Of a stretch of DNA of 47,055 nt, positions 9,020 to 16,771 are shown one piece after another (position 1 is the stretch's first letter; each line of letters begins with the position of its first letter). The translations under genes and the position numbers were made by a program. The DNA is from Betaproteobacteria bacterium (GTDB lineage Bacteria; Pseudomonadota; Gammaproteobacteria; Burkholderiales; Casimicrobiaceae), in contig VBCG01000137.1 in the NCBI GenBank assembly GCA_005881895.1, positions 1-47,055 of the forward strand. Direction: 5' to 3'. The notes under the pieces are model-generated. The model did no database searches, was not told the DNA's origin, and saw nothing but the letters and a program-made list of their open reading frames with translations.

Positions 9020-10087
9020 GTGGCCCGCGCTCGCATCCTGATTATCGCGCCCTCGTGGGTGGGCGATTCGATATTGTCCGAGCCGTTGATCGCGTTACTG
9101 CGACAACCTTACGAAGAGCCCCAGGTCGACGTGTTGGCGCCGCCGTGGTGCGCGCCAGTTTATGCGCGCATGCGCGGGATCCGCAAGATCATCGAATCGC
9201 CGTTCGCCCATGGCCGCCTCGATCTCGCGGCGAGGCGCACGCTGGCCGCCAAGCTGCGAGCGGAAAACTACGCGCGCGCGATCGTGCTGCCGAATACATG
9301 GAAGTCGGCGCTGGTGCCGTGGCTCGCGCGCATTCCGATCCGTACCGGTTACGTCGGTGAAGCGCGCTGGGCGTTGTTGAATGATCCGCGCAAGCTGCAG
9401 AAGCTGACCGTGCCGCGACTCGTCAACCGCTACGCGGCGCTCGCAGGGACGGCGGGCAAGCTGATGCCCGCCCCGCCCGCACCGGTTCTCGTGCCCAATA
9501 TGGCGAATCGATCCGCCGCCGTGCGAGCCCTGTCGCTGAAAACGCACCGCCCGGTGGCCGTGTTGTGCCCGGGCGCCGAATTCGGCCCTGCCAAGCGGTG
9601 GCCGCCGAATCAGTTCGCCGAGCTTGCGGCGTTGTTTTTGCGCGACGGCTTCCGCGTGTGGCTGGTGGGCTCGCCGAACGACAAGCTCGCCGCGACGGCG
9701 GTGCTGCAATCGATGGACGAATCGTCGCGTCAGATACATGACCTGTGCGGACGCACCGACCTCGGTACCGCGATCGATCTCCTGTCGCTGGCCTCACTCG
9801 TCGTCAGCAACGACTCGGGGCTGATGCACTCCGCAGCCGCCGTCGGCGTGCCGGTCGTTGCGCTGTTCGGCTCGTCGTCGCCGGAGTACACGCCGCCCTT
9901 GTCGCCGTTGGCGCGCGTCGCCAAAATCGACATCGAGTGCAGTCCGTGCTTCAAACGCGAATGCCCGCTCGGACACTTCAAGTGCATGCGCGATTTGAAG
10001 CCATGGATGGTCTACAATTTTGCGCGCGCCGCGATGCCGCTGCACCTCTCTGCACGGCCGACAGTCGAGACGCAGAGCGATACCTGA
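9020..10087 (+). CDS. waaF: ADP-heptose:LPS heptosyltransferase II
   Basis: A 355-aa GT9 glycosyltransferase that adds the second heptose to the lipopolysaccharide inner core at the cytoplasmic face of the inner membrane, using ADP-heptose. Diagnostic stretches are the N-terminal ILIIAPSWVGDSILSEPL, the middle GAEFGPAKRWPP and the C-terminal SNDSGLMHSAAAVGVPVV with FGSSSPEYTPPL. The start is a GTG (9020), 33 bp after the zinc-finger gene. Its presence shows a Gram-negative cell with a heptose-containing LPS core. The stop codon is only 6 bp from the left end of the inverted-repeat element at 10094. Confidence 0.93.
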   Translation: MARARILIIAPSWVGDSILSEPLIALLRQPYEEPQVDVLAPPWCAPVYARMRGIRKIIESPFAHGRLDLAARRTLAAKLRAENYARAIVLPNTWKSALVPWLARIPIRTGYVGEARWALLNDPRKLQKLTVPRLVNRYAALAGTAGKLMPAPPAPVLVPNMANRSAAVRALSLKTHRPVAVLCPGAEFGPAKRWPPNQFAELAALFLRDGFRVWLVGSPNDKLAATAVLQSMDESSRQIHDLCGRTDLGTAIDLLSLASLVVSNDSGLMHSAAAVGVPVVALFGSSSPEYTPPLSPLARVAKIDIECSPCFKRECPLGHFKCMRDLKPWMVYNFARAAMPLHLSARPTVETQSDT

Positions 10088-10093
10088 GAAGAT

Positions 10094-10280
10094 CATGAAC
10101 CGATCTCAAAATCGGGCGAGCGGGCCGAGAGCCGCAGTTAACAAATAAGGGCCCGCAGCGAGCGGGGAGATAGTACATGGACGTACAGCGAGGGGCGAGC
10201 GAGGATACGGTGGTTCTATCTCGGCAAGTGCTAACGTGAGCAAAACCGTTAAGCGCAGCCCATTTTGAGATTGGTTCATG
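10094..10280. repeat. 187-bp MITE-like element with terminal inverted repeats
   Basis: The ends are near-perfect inverted repeats. The left end (10094-10116) reads CATGAACCGATCTCAAAATC plus GGG. The complement of the right end (10259-10280) reads CATGAACCAATCTCAAAATG plus GG, so they differ by one substitution and one extra base. The interior is also self-complementary: GAGATAG near 10170 pairs with CTATCTC near 10216, and GTAC-N6-GTAC forms a small hairpin between them. No transposase is encoded. It fills the whole gap between waaF and the next gene. It resembles the element at 30292-30467 in size and design but not in end sequence. A mobile non-autonomous repeat or a structured RNA are the main readings. 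Confidence 0.6.
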
Positions 10281-10709
10281 TCGAAACCCCGCACGCCGCC
10301 GATCTATACGTCGCCGCAGGATGCCGCGCTTGCCTTCTATCAAGCATTCGAGGCGAAAGACCTCGACGCGATGATGACCGCCTGGGCCGACGACGAGGAG
10401 ATCGTGTCCATCCATCCTGGTGGTGCCCGACACGTCGGCTATGACGCCGTGCGCGGCGCTTTCGAGCAACTCTTTGCCGGCGACGGCAAGCTCGCGTTTC
10501 GGCTCGATCAGGTCGTATTGATGGAGACGGTCGGCCTCGCCGTGCAAAGCGCAATCGAGCATATCTTTCTGACCGACGGAAATCCGCGCGGCGCGGCCAT
10601 TGCGACCAACGTTTTCATGCGCACACCTTCCGGATGGCGGATGGTGCTGCACCACGCGTCCCCCGCTCCGGCGCTTCCGCAGGTCGCGGCAGGTGGACCG
10701 TTGCACTAG
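10278..10709 (+). CDS. NTF2/SnoaL-like domain protein
   Basis: A 143-aa protein with the cone-shaped NTF2-like fold pattern: an N-terminal helix (AALAFYQAFEAKDLDAMM), then a segment with WADDEEIVSIHPGG, then beta strands ending SGWRMVLHHASPAP. Proteins of this kind (SnoaL_3/DUF4440 type) often sit beside waaF in Burkholderiales. No enzymatic function is established and catalytic residues cannot be assigned. The start codon ATG is formed by the last three bases of the right inverted repeat of the 10094-10280 element, with only a weak GAG-type ribosome site inside the repeat. The element therefore supplies the whole translation-start region. Confidence 0.75.
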   Translation: MSKPRTPPIYTSPQDAALAFYQAFEAKDLDAMMTAWADDEEIVSIHPGGARHVGYDAVRGAFEQLFAGDGKLAFRLDQVVLMETVGLAVQSAIEHIFLTDGNPRGAAIATNVFMRTPSGWRMVLHHASPAPALPQVAAGGPLH

Positions 10710-10729
10710 GGCCGGTTCATACCGTTGCT

Positions 10730-11024
10730 GTGACCGAAGCCGACGCCGCATCATTTCGTTGTTGTAAGAAATTCGCGCCGATCAACGTCGGCAGCTCGAG
10801 CGGCAGGCGGAAGCACTCACGCTGCAACGCGAGCAATTCGCGCTAGTGCAGAAGAGTCAGAGCACGCCGAAAAGCTTCAGACACGCGCAGAGGCGATGCA
10901 GGACCGCAGCGCGCAGATGATTGCAGGCTCGCGCAAGGCGCTGGCGTTCGTCGTGCCCCTCGTCGTACTGATCGTCGTCGTGCTCGCCATCTACGTGGGT
11001 TGGATTGTTCTGCGCCACTGGTAA
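10730..11024 (+). pseudogene. Frameshifted small membrane-anchored coiled-coil protein
   Basis: Three consecutive frames together read as one small protein. It begins with a GTG start giving TEADAASF (10730), then ADQRRQLERQAEALTLQREQ (from about 10776), then EHAEKLQTRAEAMQDRSAQM and a single C-terminal membrane helix (LAFVVPLVVLIVVVLAIYVG) before RHW and TAA 11022-11024. The layout is a charged amphipathic helix followed by a tail anchor, the type of short hypothetical protein often found near waaF. Two shifts, near 10755-10770 and 10855, break the frame. They may be true decay or base-call indels. No known function. Confidence 0.45.
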
Positions 11025-11189
11025 CCTACAGAAAGACAAAACGTGCGCCGTTCATCGGAGCGGCGTTGCGTGACTTAAAGAACGCCGGCATTGTTCCCGC
11101 TGCCGCAATCCGAGATTCATCGCCGCGGACTGATGTTCGACCCGCGGCGTTCAACAGCCGCCGTCCTATTTGAAATCCGGAGGAGTTAC

Positions 11190-12131
11190 ATGAAGAGACG
11201 CATCCTGCCTCAACTCGTTGCGGCGAGCGTTGCCTGTTTGCTCGCAGGCGCCGTCAACGCCGCGGGGGTTCTAGCGCCCGACGACGACGAAGACGATCTG
11301 GTCCCCAATGGCAAGGGTTGGGGCGAACGCGCGTATCCCACCCATCCGAACGGCAATGGCAATGGGCAGGCCGGCAAAGGCAATCCGAGCGGAGCCAATG
11401 GCATTAGCTATCACGGCGGGCCGCTGATACTCGGCACGACGAACGTGTATTACATCTGGTACGGCAATTGGACCGGCAATTCTGCGACGACGATCTTGAC
11501 CGATCTGGCCACTAACCTTGGTGGTTCGGGGTACTTCAACATCAACACGACGTACTACAACGGAAGCAATACGCACGTTTCGAATTCCGTCCACTATGCC
11601 GGCTCGACGACGGACAACTATTCGCAAGGCAAGGCGCTAAGCGACGGGCAGATCCAAAGTGTCGTCGCCAGCGCCATCAGCTCGAGTCGGGTGTCCAAAG
11701 ACACCAACGCCGTCTATTTCGTGTTGACGTCAGCAGACGTGACCGCTACGTCAGGCTTCTGCACGCAATACTGCGGTTGGCATACGCATGGCACCATCTC
11801 AGGCTCCGACATCAAGTACGCGTTCATCGGCAACCCCGATCGCTGTCCGAGCGCATGCGAAGCGCAAACGACAGGTCCCAACGGCAATGCGGGCGCCGAC
11901 GGGATGGCTAGCATCATTTCGCATGAGCTGGAAGAAGCCGTGACTGATCCGGACCTCAATGCGTGGTACGACCGACGCGGCATGGAAAATGCCGACAAGT
12001 GCGCGTGGACGTTTGGAACGACGTATCAAGCGAACGGGGCGATGGCAAATATGCGACTTGGTTCACGTGACTATTTGATCCAGCGCAACTGGGTCAACGC
12101 GAGCGGCGGCTTCTGTTCGACGACGTATTGA
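11190..12131 (+). CDS. Secreted EXORDIUM/phosphate-induced (Phi-1) family protein
   Basis: A 313-aa protein with a clear signal peptide (MKRRILPQLVAASVACLLAG, cleavage near VNAAG). A Gly/Asn-rich linker follows, then a domain strikingly like plant EXORDIUM/Phi-1 proteins (PF04674): GGPLILGTTNVYYIWYGNW, CTQYCGWHTHGTI, KYAFIGNPDRCPSACEAQ, and the highly conserved ISHELEEAVTDPDLNAWYD. The His/Glu pattern of that last motif looks metal-binding, but no activity is established. A perfect Shine-Dalgarno (GGAGGAG, 11179-11185) precedes the ATG, so earlier in-frame ATGs are rejected. It is a monocistronic unit closed by a strong terminator at 12149. It is less GC-rich than its neighbours, suggesting acquisition. 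Confidence 0.85.
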   Translation: MKRRILPQLVAASVACLLAGAVNAAGVLAPDDDEDDLVPNGKGWGERAYPTHPNGNGNGQAGKGNPSGANGISYHGGPLILGTTNVYYIWYGNWTGNSATTILTDLATNLGGSGYFNINTTYYNGSNTHVSNSVHYAGSTTDNYSQGKALSDGQIQSVVASAISSSRVSKDTNAVYFVLTSADVTATSGFCTQYCGWHTHGTISGSDIKYAFIGNPDRCPSACEAQTTGPNGNAGADGMASIISHELEEAVTDPDLNAWYDRRGMENADKCAWTFGTTYQANGAMANMRLGSRDYLIQRNWVNASGGFCSTTY

Positions 12132-12148
12132 AACAGTGATGAACCTTG

Positions 12149-12184
12149 AGCCCGGGTCGCCGTTCGCGGCGAACCGGGCTTTTG
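12149..12184 (+). terminator. Intrinsic terminator after the EXORDIUM-like gene
   Basis: A hairpin begins AGCCCGG (12149), with an inner stem TCGCCG paired to CGGCGA around a TTCG tetraloop, closes with CCGGGCT (ending 12180) and is followed by TTTT. The long GC stem with an extra-stable tetraloop makes it one of the clearest rho-independent terminators in the window. Confidence 0.85.
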
Positions 12185-12198
12185 TTTATCATGGCGCG

Positions 12199-12723
12199 AT
12201 GATGTACTCGATCAATCGCATGGCGTTCGCATGGATGTGCGTCACTTTGCTCGCCTGGGCAGCGTCCGCGTCGGCGGCGGACGAGCAGGCCACCGGCGGA
12301 CGCGTGCCGACGGTCACACGTCTCGTCAAGATGTTCACTGAGCAAGAGACGGCGTTAGCCTCCGCAATTCGCGCGGGTGACTCCTCAGCCGTCGAACGCT
12401 TATTGACCGACGATTTCGAAATGCGCATGGGCGCGATGCCGGCGAACCCGGTGCCTCGTTCCGAGTGGTTAAGCGAGATGATGCGCACGCGCAAACCCGG
12501 CGACGACGTAAGCGGGATGGCGGTTCATGACTTGAACGGCGCTGCGATCGTCAGCTTCGTGCAGGGCCGCGGGCAAACCGCGATTTTCGTCGTCGATGTT
12601 TGGCGTGCGGCGACCAACGATTGGAAGCTGGCGATTCGTTACGCAGCGCCGGCCGGAAGTGCCGCATTCGCCACTCCGGGAGCCGGCGCTACGACGCCGC
12701 CGGTAATACCGAAGAAATACTGA
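12199..12723 (+). CDS. Exported DUF4440/SnoaL-like protein
   Basis: A 174-aa protein with a signal peptide (MAFAWMCVTLLAWAASASAA). The mature part starts with the NTF2-like helix pair FTEQETALASAIRAGDSSAV and ERLLTDDFEMRMGAMP. It then has strands such as AAIVSFVQGRGQ and IFVVDVWRAATNDWKLAIRY, a pattern typical of DUF4440 proteins. It is probably periplasmic. No ligand or reaction can be stated. The start at 12199 (MMYSINRM) lies just after the terminator of the previous gene; an ATG at 12223 is a plausible alternative. It ends convergently with tldD, with a short GC hairpin between. Confidence 0.7.
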   Translation: MMYSINRMAFAWMCVTLLAWAASASAADEQATGGRVPTVTRLVKMFTEQETALASAIRAGDSSAVERLLTDDFEMRMGAMPANPVPRSEWLSEMMRTRKPGDDVSGMAVHDLNGAAIVSFVQGRGQTAIFVVDVWRAATNDWKLAIRYAAPAGSAAFATPGAGATTPPVIPKKY

Positions 12724-12743
12724 CGCGCATGAGAGCGCGTTTG
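12723..12743. terminator. Short hairpin between convergent genes
   Basis: ACGCGC-ATGAGA-GCGCGT (12723-12740) is a perfect 6-bp stem, followed on the + strand by TTTGCTTT. It lies exactly between the + strand DUF4440-like gene and the - strand tldD stop, so it could end transcription of the former. The stem is short, hence the modest confidence. Confidence 0.45.
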
Positions 12744-12745
12744 CT

Positions 12746-14209
12746 TTAGCCCGTTCCGCCGACCGTCAATCCGTCGATACGAAGCGTCGGTTGGCCTACG
12801 CCCACCGGTACGCTTTGCCCATCTTTGCCGCACGTGCCGACCCCGGAATCCAGTGCGAGATCGTTGCCGACCATCGATACTTTCGTCAGCGCGTCGGGAC
12901 CATTGCCGATCAGTGTCGCGCCTTTTACCGGATGAGTGATCTTGCCGTCTTCGATCATCCAAGCCTCGGCAGCGGAAAACACGAATTTACCGCTGGTGAT
13001 GTCGACCTGTCCGCCACCGAAGTTCGCGGCGTAGAGACCGCTTTTCACCGACGCGATGATCTCCTTCGGATCGCGCTGACCTGCAAGCATCATCGTGTTG
13101 GTCATACGCGGCATCGGCAAATGGGCGAATGATTCACGGCGGCCGTTTCCGGTGAAACCGACGCCCATCAACTGCGCATTCATCCGGTCCTGCATGTAAC
13201 AACACAGGATGCCGTCATCGATCAAGACGGTGCGTTGCGTGGGATGGCCCTCGTCGTCGAGATTGAGCGAACCGCGCCGCTGGTCGAGCGTTCCGTCATC
13301 GACGACGGTGATACCGGGTGCTGCGACACGCTCGCCGATGCGACCCGAGAAGGTGCTCGTCTCCTTGCGATTGAAGTCGCCCTCGAGTCCGTGGCCAATT
13401 GCTTCGTGAAGAAGGATGCCCGGCCAGCCGTTGCCGAGCACGACCGTCATCGTGCCCGCGGGCGCGGCGCGCGCACGCAGATTGACGAGCGCTTGATCGA
13501 CAGCCTGGCGTGCGTATTCGTCGAGCTTCGCATCGTCGAAGTAGCCGTAACCGAAGCGCCCGCCTCCACCTGAAAAGCCCTGCTCGCGGCGACCGTTCTC
13601 TTCCACGATCAAGGTGAGCGACATTCGCACGAGCGGCCGCACGTCTGCGGCGACGAGTCCGTCACTACGGGCGATCAGCACCGTTTCGTGCTCACCGGTC
13701 AACGACGCCATCACTTGGACGACACGCGAATCGCGCTCGCGCGCTTTGCGCTCGAGCTTCGTGAGCAACGCCACCTTGGCGCTTTCGGACAGACCGAGAA
13801 CCGGATCTTCGAACGGATAAAGATTGCGAGCGGTGCCTCGGCGGCCTAGCGGCGTCGACGCTGACTGTCCCTGGCGGCCGATTGCGCGAACGGCAGAAGC
13901 CGCTTCTTCGAGCGCCGGGAGCGAGATATCGTCCGAGTACGCGTACGCCTGCTTGTCGCCCGCGACGGCGCGCACACCAACACCGCGATCGATATTGAAC
14001 GATCCGGACTTCACGATGCCTTCTTCGAGGTTCCAGCTTTCGAAGCGGGCGTGCTGGAAATAGAGGTCGGCAAAGTCGACGTCGCGCGCATGAATCGTGG
14101 CGAGCACCTTCGACAGCTTCTCGTGATCAAGATTGGAGGGCGCGAGAAGCAGACGGTCGGCGTCGGCGAGAAGCGCGGCGGAAATCGGCGGCAGCGACAG
14201 ATCGGTCAT
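12746..14209 (-). CDS. tldD: Metalloprotease TldD
   Basis: A 487-aa TldD/PmbA-family subunit. The zinc-protease motif HEAIGHGLE is at about residue 267, and the C-terminal region with CCYMQDRMNAQL, PRMTNTMM and the GTCGKDGQSVPVGVGQPT ending is typical. TldD forms a heterodimer with TldE/PmbA that degrades unfolded peptides and matures some ribosomal peptides and toxins. No tldE is in this window. The gene lies 42 bp after livF on the same strand and may be read with the ABC genes. In related genomes tldD normally follows yhdP-nit. Here it is separated from them, indicating rearrangement. Confidence 0.93.
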   Translation of the reverse strand: MTDLSLPPISAALLADADRLLLAPSNLDHEKLSKVLATIHARDVDFADLYFQHARFESWNLEEGIVKSGSFNIDRGVGVRAVAGDKQAYAYSDDISLPALEEAASAVRAIGRQGQSASTPLGRRGTARNLYPFEDPVLGLSESAKVALLTKLERKARERDSRVVQVMASLTGEHETVLIARSDGLVAADVRPLVRMSLTLIVEENGRREQGFSGGGGRFGYGYFDDAKLDEYARQAVDQALVNLRARAAPAGTMTVVLGNGWPGILLHEAIGHGLEGDFNRKETSTFSGRIGERVAAPGITVVDDGTLDQRRGSLNLDDEGHPTQRTVLIDDGILCCYMQDRMNAQLMGVGFTGNGRRESFAHLPMPRMTNTMMLAGQRDPKEIIASVKSGLYAANFGGGQVDITSGKFVFSAAEAWMIEDGKITHPVKGATLIGNGPDALTKVSMVGNDLALDSGVGTCGKDGQSVPVGVGQPTLRIDGLTVGGTG

Positions 14210-14251
14210 GGTTGTAATGTTCGGGCGACGCAGCGCGTCTTCAACACCGGA

Positions 14252-14980
14252 TTATGCGCTCGCCGGCACGCTGCCGCCGAGGTACGTGTCTATAACCCGC
14301 GGGTTCGTCGCAAGATCCGAAGCGGGGCCTTCGAGCGCGACTTCGCCCGTCTCGAGCACATAACCGTAGTCGGCCACTTGCAATGCGGCACGCGCATTCT
14401 GCTCGACCAGCAATATCCCCACGCCGGCCATTTTGAGTCCGGCGATGATGCTGAAGATCTCGCGCACGATCAACGGCGCCAGTCCGAGCGAAGGTTCATC
14501 GAGCATCAAGAGCTTCGGTCGGGCCATCAGCGCGCGTCCGAGCGCCAGCATCTGTCGTTCGCCGCCGGATAGCGTTGCCGCAAGTTGCGTTTTGCGTTCG
14601 GCCAGCCGTGGAAAACGTCGATACACATCGTTCAACGCCGACATCGCGTCGCGCGAGCGACGGCGCGCGAATGCGCCGAGCTCGAGATTCTCGGCGACTG
14701 TCATGCCGGCGAACAGCTCACGCTTTTCCGGTACAAGAACGAGGCCCGCAGCCACCCGTTCTTCGACCGTCAACGTCGTGAGCGAAGCGCCCTCGTAATC
14801 GATGTCGCCGCGCGATGGAAGGAGTCCGATAGTGGCCGATAGAAGCGTCGTCTTGCCGGCGCCGTTCGGGCCGATCACCGTGACGATGCTTCCATCGCTT
14901 ACATCCAGCGAAATGCCGTGCACCGCTTCGACCCTGCCGTAGCTTACCGACAGGCGGCGAGCTCGAAGAAGAATACCCAT
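14252..14980 (-). CDS. livF: Branched-chain amino acid-type ABC transporter ATPase LivF
   Basis: A 242-aa ABC ATPase. Walker A is [11 protein letters not shown] (about residue 37), the signature is [15 protein letters not shown], Walker B is [13 protein letters not shown], and the switch His lies after LLVEQN. It drives import of hydrophobic amino acids or similar compounds together with the LivM-LivG fusion and LivH. It starts 3 bp after the fusion gene stop, so the genes are almost certainly co-translated. The substrate of this system is uncertain; family members also carry urea, amides and aromatic acids. Confidence 0.93.
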   Translation of the reverse strand: MGILLRARRLSVSYGRVEAVHGISLDVSDGSIVTVIGPNGAGKTTLLSATIGLLPSRGDIDYEGASLTTLTVEERVAAGLVLVPEKRELFAGMTVAENLELGAFARRRSRDAMSALNDVYRRFPRLAERKTQLAATLSGGERQMLALGRALMARPKLLMLDEPSLGLAPLIVREIFSIIAGLKMAGVGILLVEQNARAALQVADYGYVLETGEVALEGPASDLATNPRVIDTYLGGSVPASA

Positions 14981-14983
14981 TTG

Positions 14984-16741
14984 CTATACGCCGCCGAGAT
15001 AGGCTTCCAGCACAACCGGATTTCGCTGAATTTCCGCCGGGTCGCCTTCGGCGAGCTTCTCGCCGAAATCCATGACGACGAGCCGGTCGGTGATGCCCAT
15101 CACGAAATCCATATCGTGCTCGACCAACAGGATCGTCATGCCCTGTTGTTTGAGCGACCGCAACAATTGCGCGAGCTCCTGCTTTTCCCGGTAGCGGAGT
15201 CCGGCGGCGGGCTCATCCAGCAGCAACAAAACGGGATCAGCCGCGAGCGCGCGAGCGATTTCGGCGATCCGTTGTTTGCCAAGCGGCAGGCTCCCGGCCG
15301 CGTCGAACATATGCGCCGCAAGCCCGGTGCACGCAATGGCGTGCGCTGCCGCGGCGCGCGTGCGCGCTTCCTCGGCGCGATCCAACCGTAGCGCTGCGCG
15401 GATCACGCCGGCTTCGCCGCGCAGATACGCGCCGAGCGCGACGTTATCGAGCACGCTCATTTGCGCGATGAGCTTGACGTGCTGAAACGTGCGGCCGACA
15501 CCGCGCCGCGCGATCTCGTACGGCTCGAGGTTGCCGATGGGTTCGCCGCGAAACATCACTTCGCCTGATGAAAGCGAAAGCGCGCCCGAGATGAGCGCGA
15601 ACGTCGTGCTCTTGCCCGCACCGTTCGGTCCGATCAGTCCGAGAATTTCGCGCGGCCGGATCTCGAACGACAGGTCGCTGACCGCAACCAATCCATCGAA
15701 CTGCTTGCGAGCGCGCTTTACATCGAGCAGTGGCCCGTTCATTTCGACGCGTTCGCGTGTCGCGAGTGGCGGTGCTTCGGGAACGGGCTGCGGACGCCGC
15801 GCCGGCAGAATCCGCGCAAGCCACGGCCCGATCCCCTCGCGCGCGAATTGCAGCAACGCGATCATCAAGATTCCGAACACGACGATCTCGAAATTCCCAG
15901 ACCGGCCAAGCACGCTTGGCAGCAGGTCTTGCAGCATTTCCTTCAACAGCGTGATCACCGTAGCGCCGATCACCGCGCCCCATACGTTGCCTGCGCCGCC
16001 CACGACGGCCATGAACAAATATTCGATGCCTTGATTGATGTAGAAGGGAGTCGGGTTCACGAAGCGTTGCAGATGCGCGTAAAGCCAGCCGGAGACACAC
16101 GCAAGCAACGCGGCGTAAATGAAGACGATGATCTTGAGCCGCGCACCGTTCACCCCAAATGCCTCGGCCATCGCCAGACTGCCTCTGAGCGCGCGGATAG
16201 CGCGCCCGGGTCGCGAGTCGAGCAGATTATCGGTCGCCCATAAGGCCGCGAGCGCGATCGCCCAGATCAGATAGAAGTAGCGCCGCTCGTCGCGCAATTC
16301 GAAACCGAACAAGTTGAGTGCCGGAATGCCGGTCATGCCGGTGTGCCCGCCCAGGAAATCAAGATTGCCGAACAGGAAATACAAACTCATGCCCCATGCG
16401 ATCGTCGCGAGCGGCAGGTAATGTCCCTTCATCCGCAATGTGATGAATCCCAGCATCAATGCGACCGCCAGCGTAATCGCCATGCCGACCGCCAACGCGA
16501 GCCAGGGTGAAGCACCGAACCGCGTCGTCAGGTACGCTGTCGTGTAGGCACCGAGTCCAACGAACGCGGCCTGGCCGAACGACGTCTGGCCGGCAACGCC
16601 GGTCAACAGAACCAACCCGAGTGTTACGATGCTGTAGAGCCCGATGTAGTTGCCGAGCGTTATCCAGAATTGCGGAACGATGAAAGGTGCCGCCGCGAGT
16701 GCGACGACGAGCAATGCATGCGCCGCGCGCGATCGTGTCAT
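14984..16741 (-). CDS. Fused ABC permease-ATPase (LivM-LivG) for branched-chain amino acid-type import
   Basis: A 585-aa protein joining two subunits that are often separate. Residues 1-320 form the LivM permease with many membrane helices and the family signatures LTGVAGQTSFGQAAFVGLGA and GRAIRALRGSLAMAEAFGV. Residues from about 334 form the LivG ATPase: Walker A GPNGAGKSTTF (about 375), the family loop GVGRTFQHVKLI, an altered signature SLPLGKQRIAEIARAL, Walker B LLLLDEPAAGL and switch LLVEHDMDFVM. An internal ATG (15742) begins the ATPase part but has no clear ribosome site and no stop lies before it, so a fused product is expected. It lies between livH and livF on one transcript. Confidence 0.9.
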   Translation of the reverse strand: MTRSRAAHALLVVALAAAPFIVPQFWITLGNYIGLYSIVTLGLVLLTGVAGQTSFGQAAFVGLGAYTTAYLTTRFGASPWLALAVGMAITLAVALMLGFITLRMKGHYLPLATIAWGMSLYFLFGNLDFLGGHTGMTGIPALNLFGFELRDERRYFYLIWAIALAALWATDNLLDSRPGRAIRALRGSLAMAEAFGVNGARLKIIVFIYAALLACVSGWLYAHLQRFVNPTPFYINQGIEYLFMAVVGGAGNVWGAVIGATVITLLKEMLQDLLPSVLGRSGNFEIVVFGILMIALLQFAREGIGPWLARILPARRPQPVPEAPPLATRERVEMNGPLLDVKRARKQFDGLVAVSDLSFEIRPREILGLIGPNGAGKSTTFALISGALSLSSGEVMFRGEPIGNLEPYEIARRGVGRTFQHVKLIAQMSVLDNVALGAYLRGEAGVIRAALRLDRAEEARTRAAAAHAIACTGLAAHMFDAAGSLPLGKQRIAEIARALAADPVLLLLDEPAAGLRYREKQELAQLLRSLKQQGMTILLVEHDMDFVMGITDRLVVMDFGEKLAEGDPAEIQRNPVVLEAYLGGV

Positions 16742-16771
16742 GCCGGACCAGAGGTGCCCACGCGAAATTGA

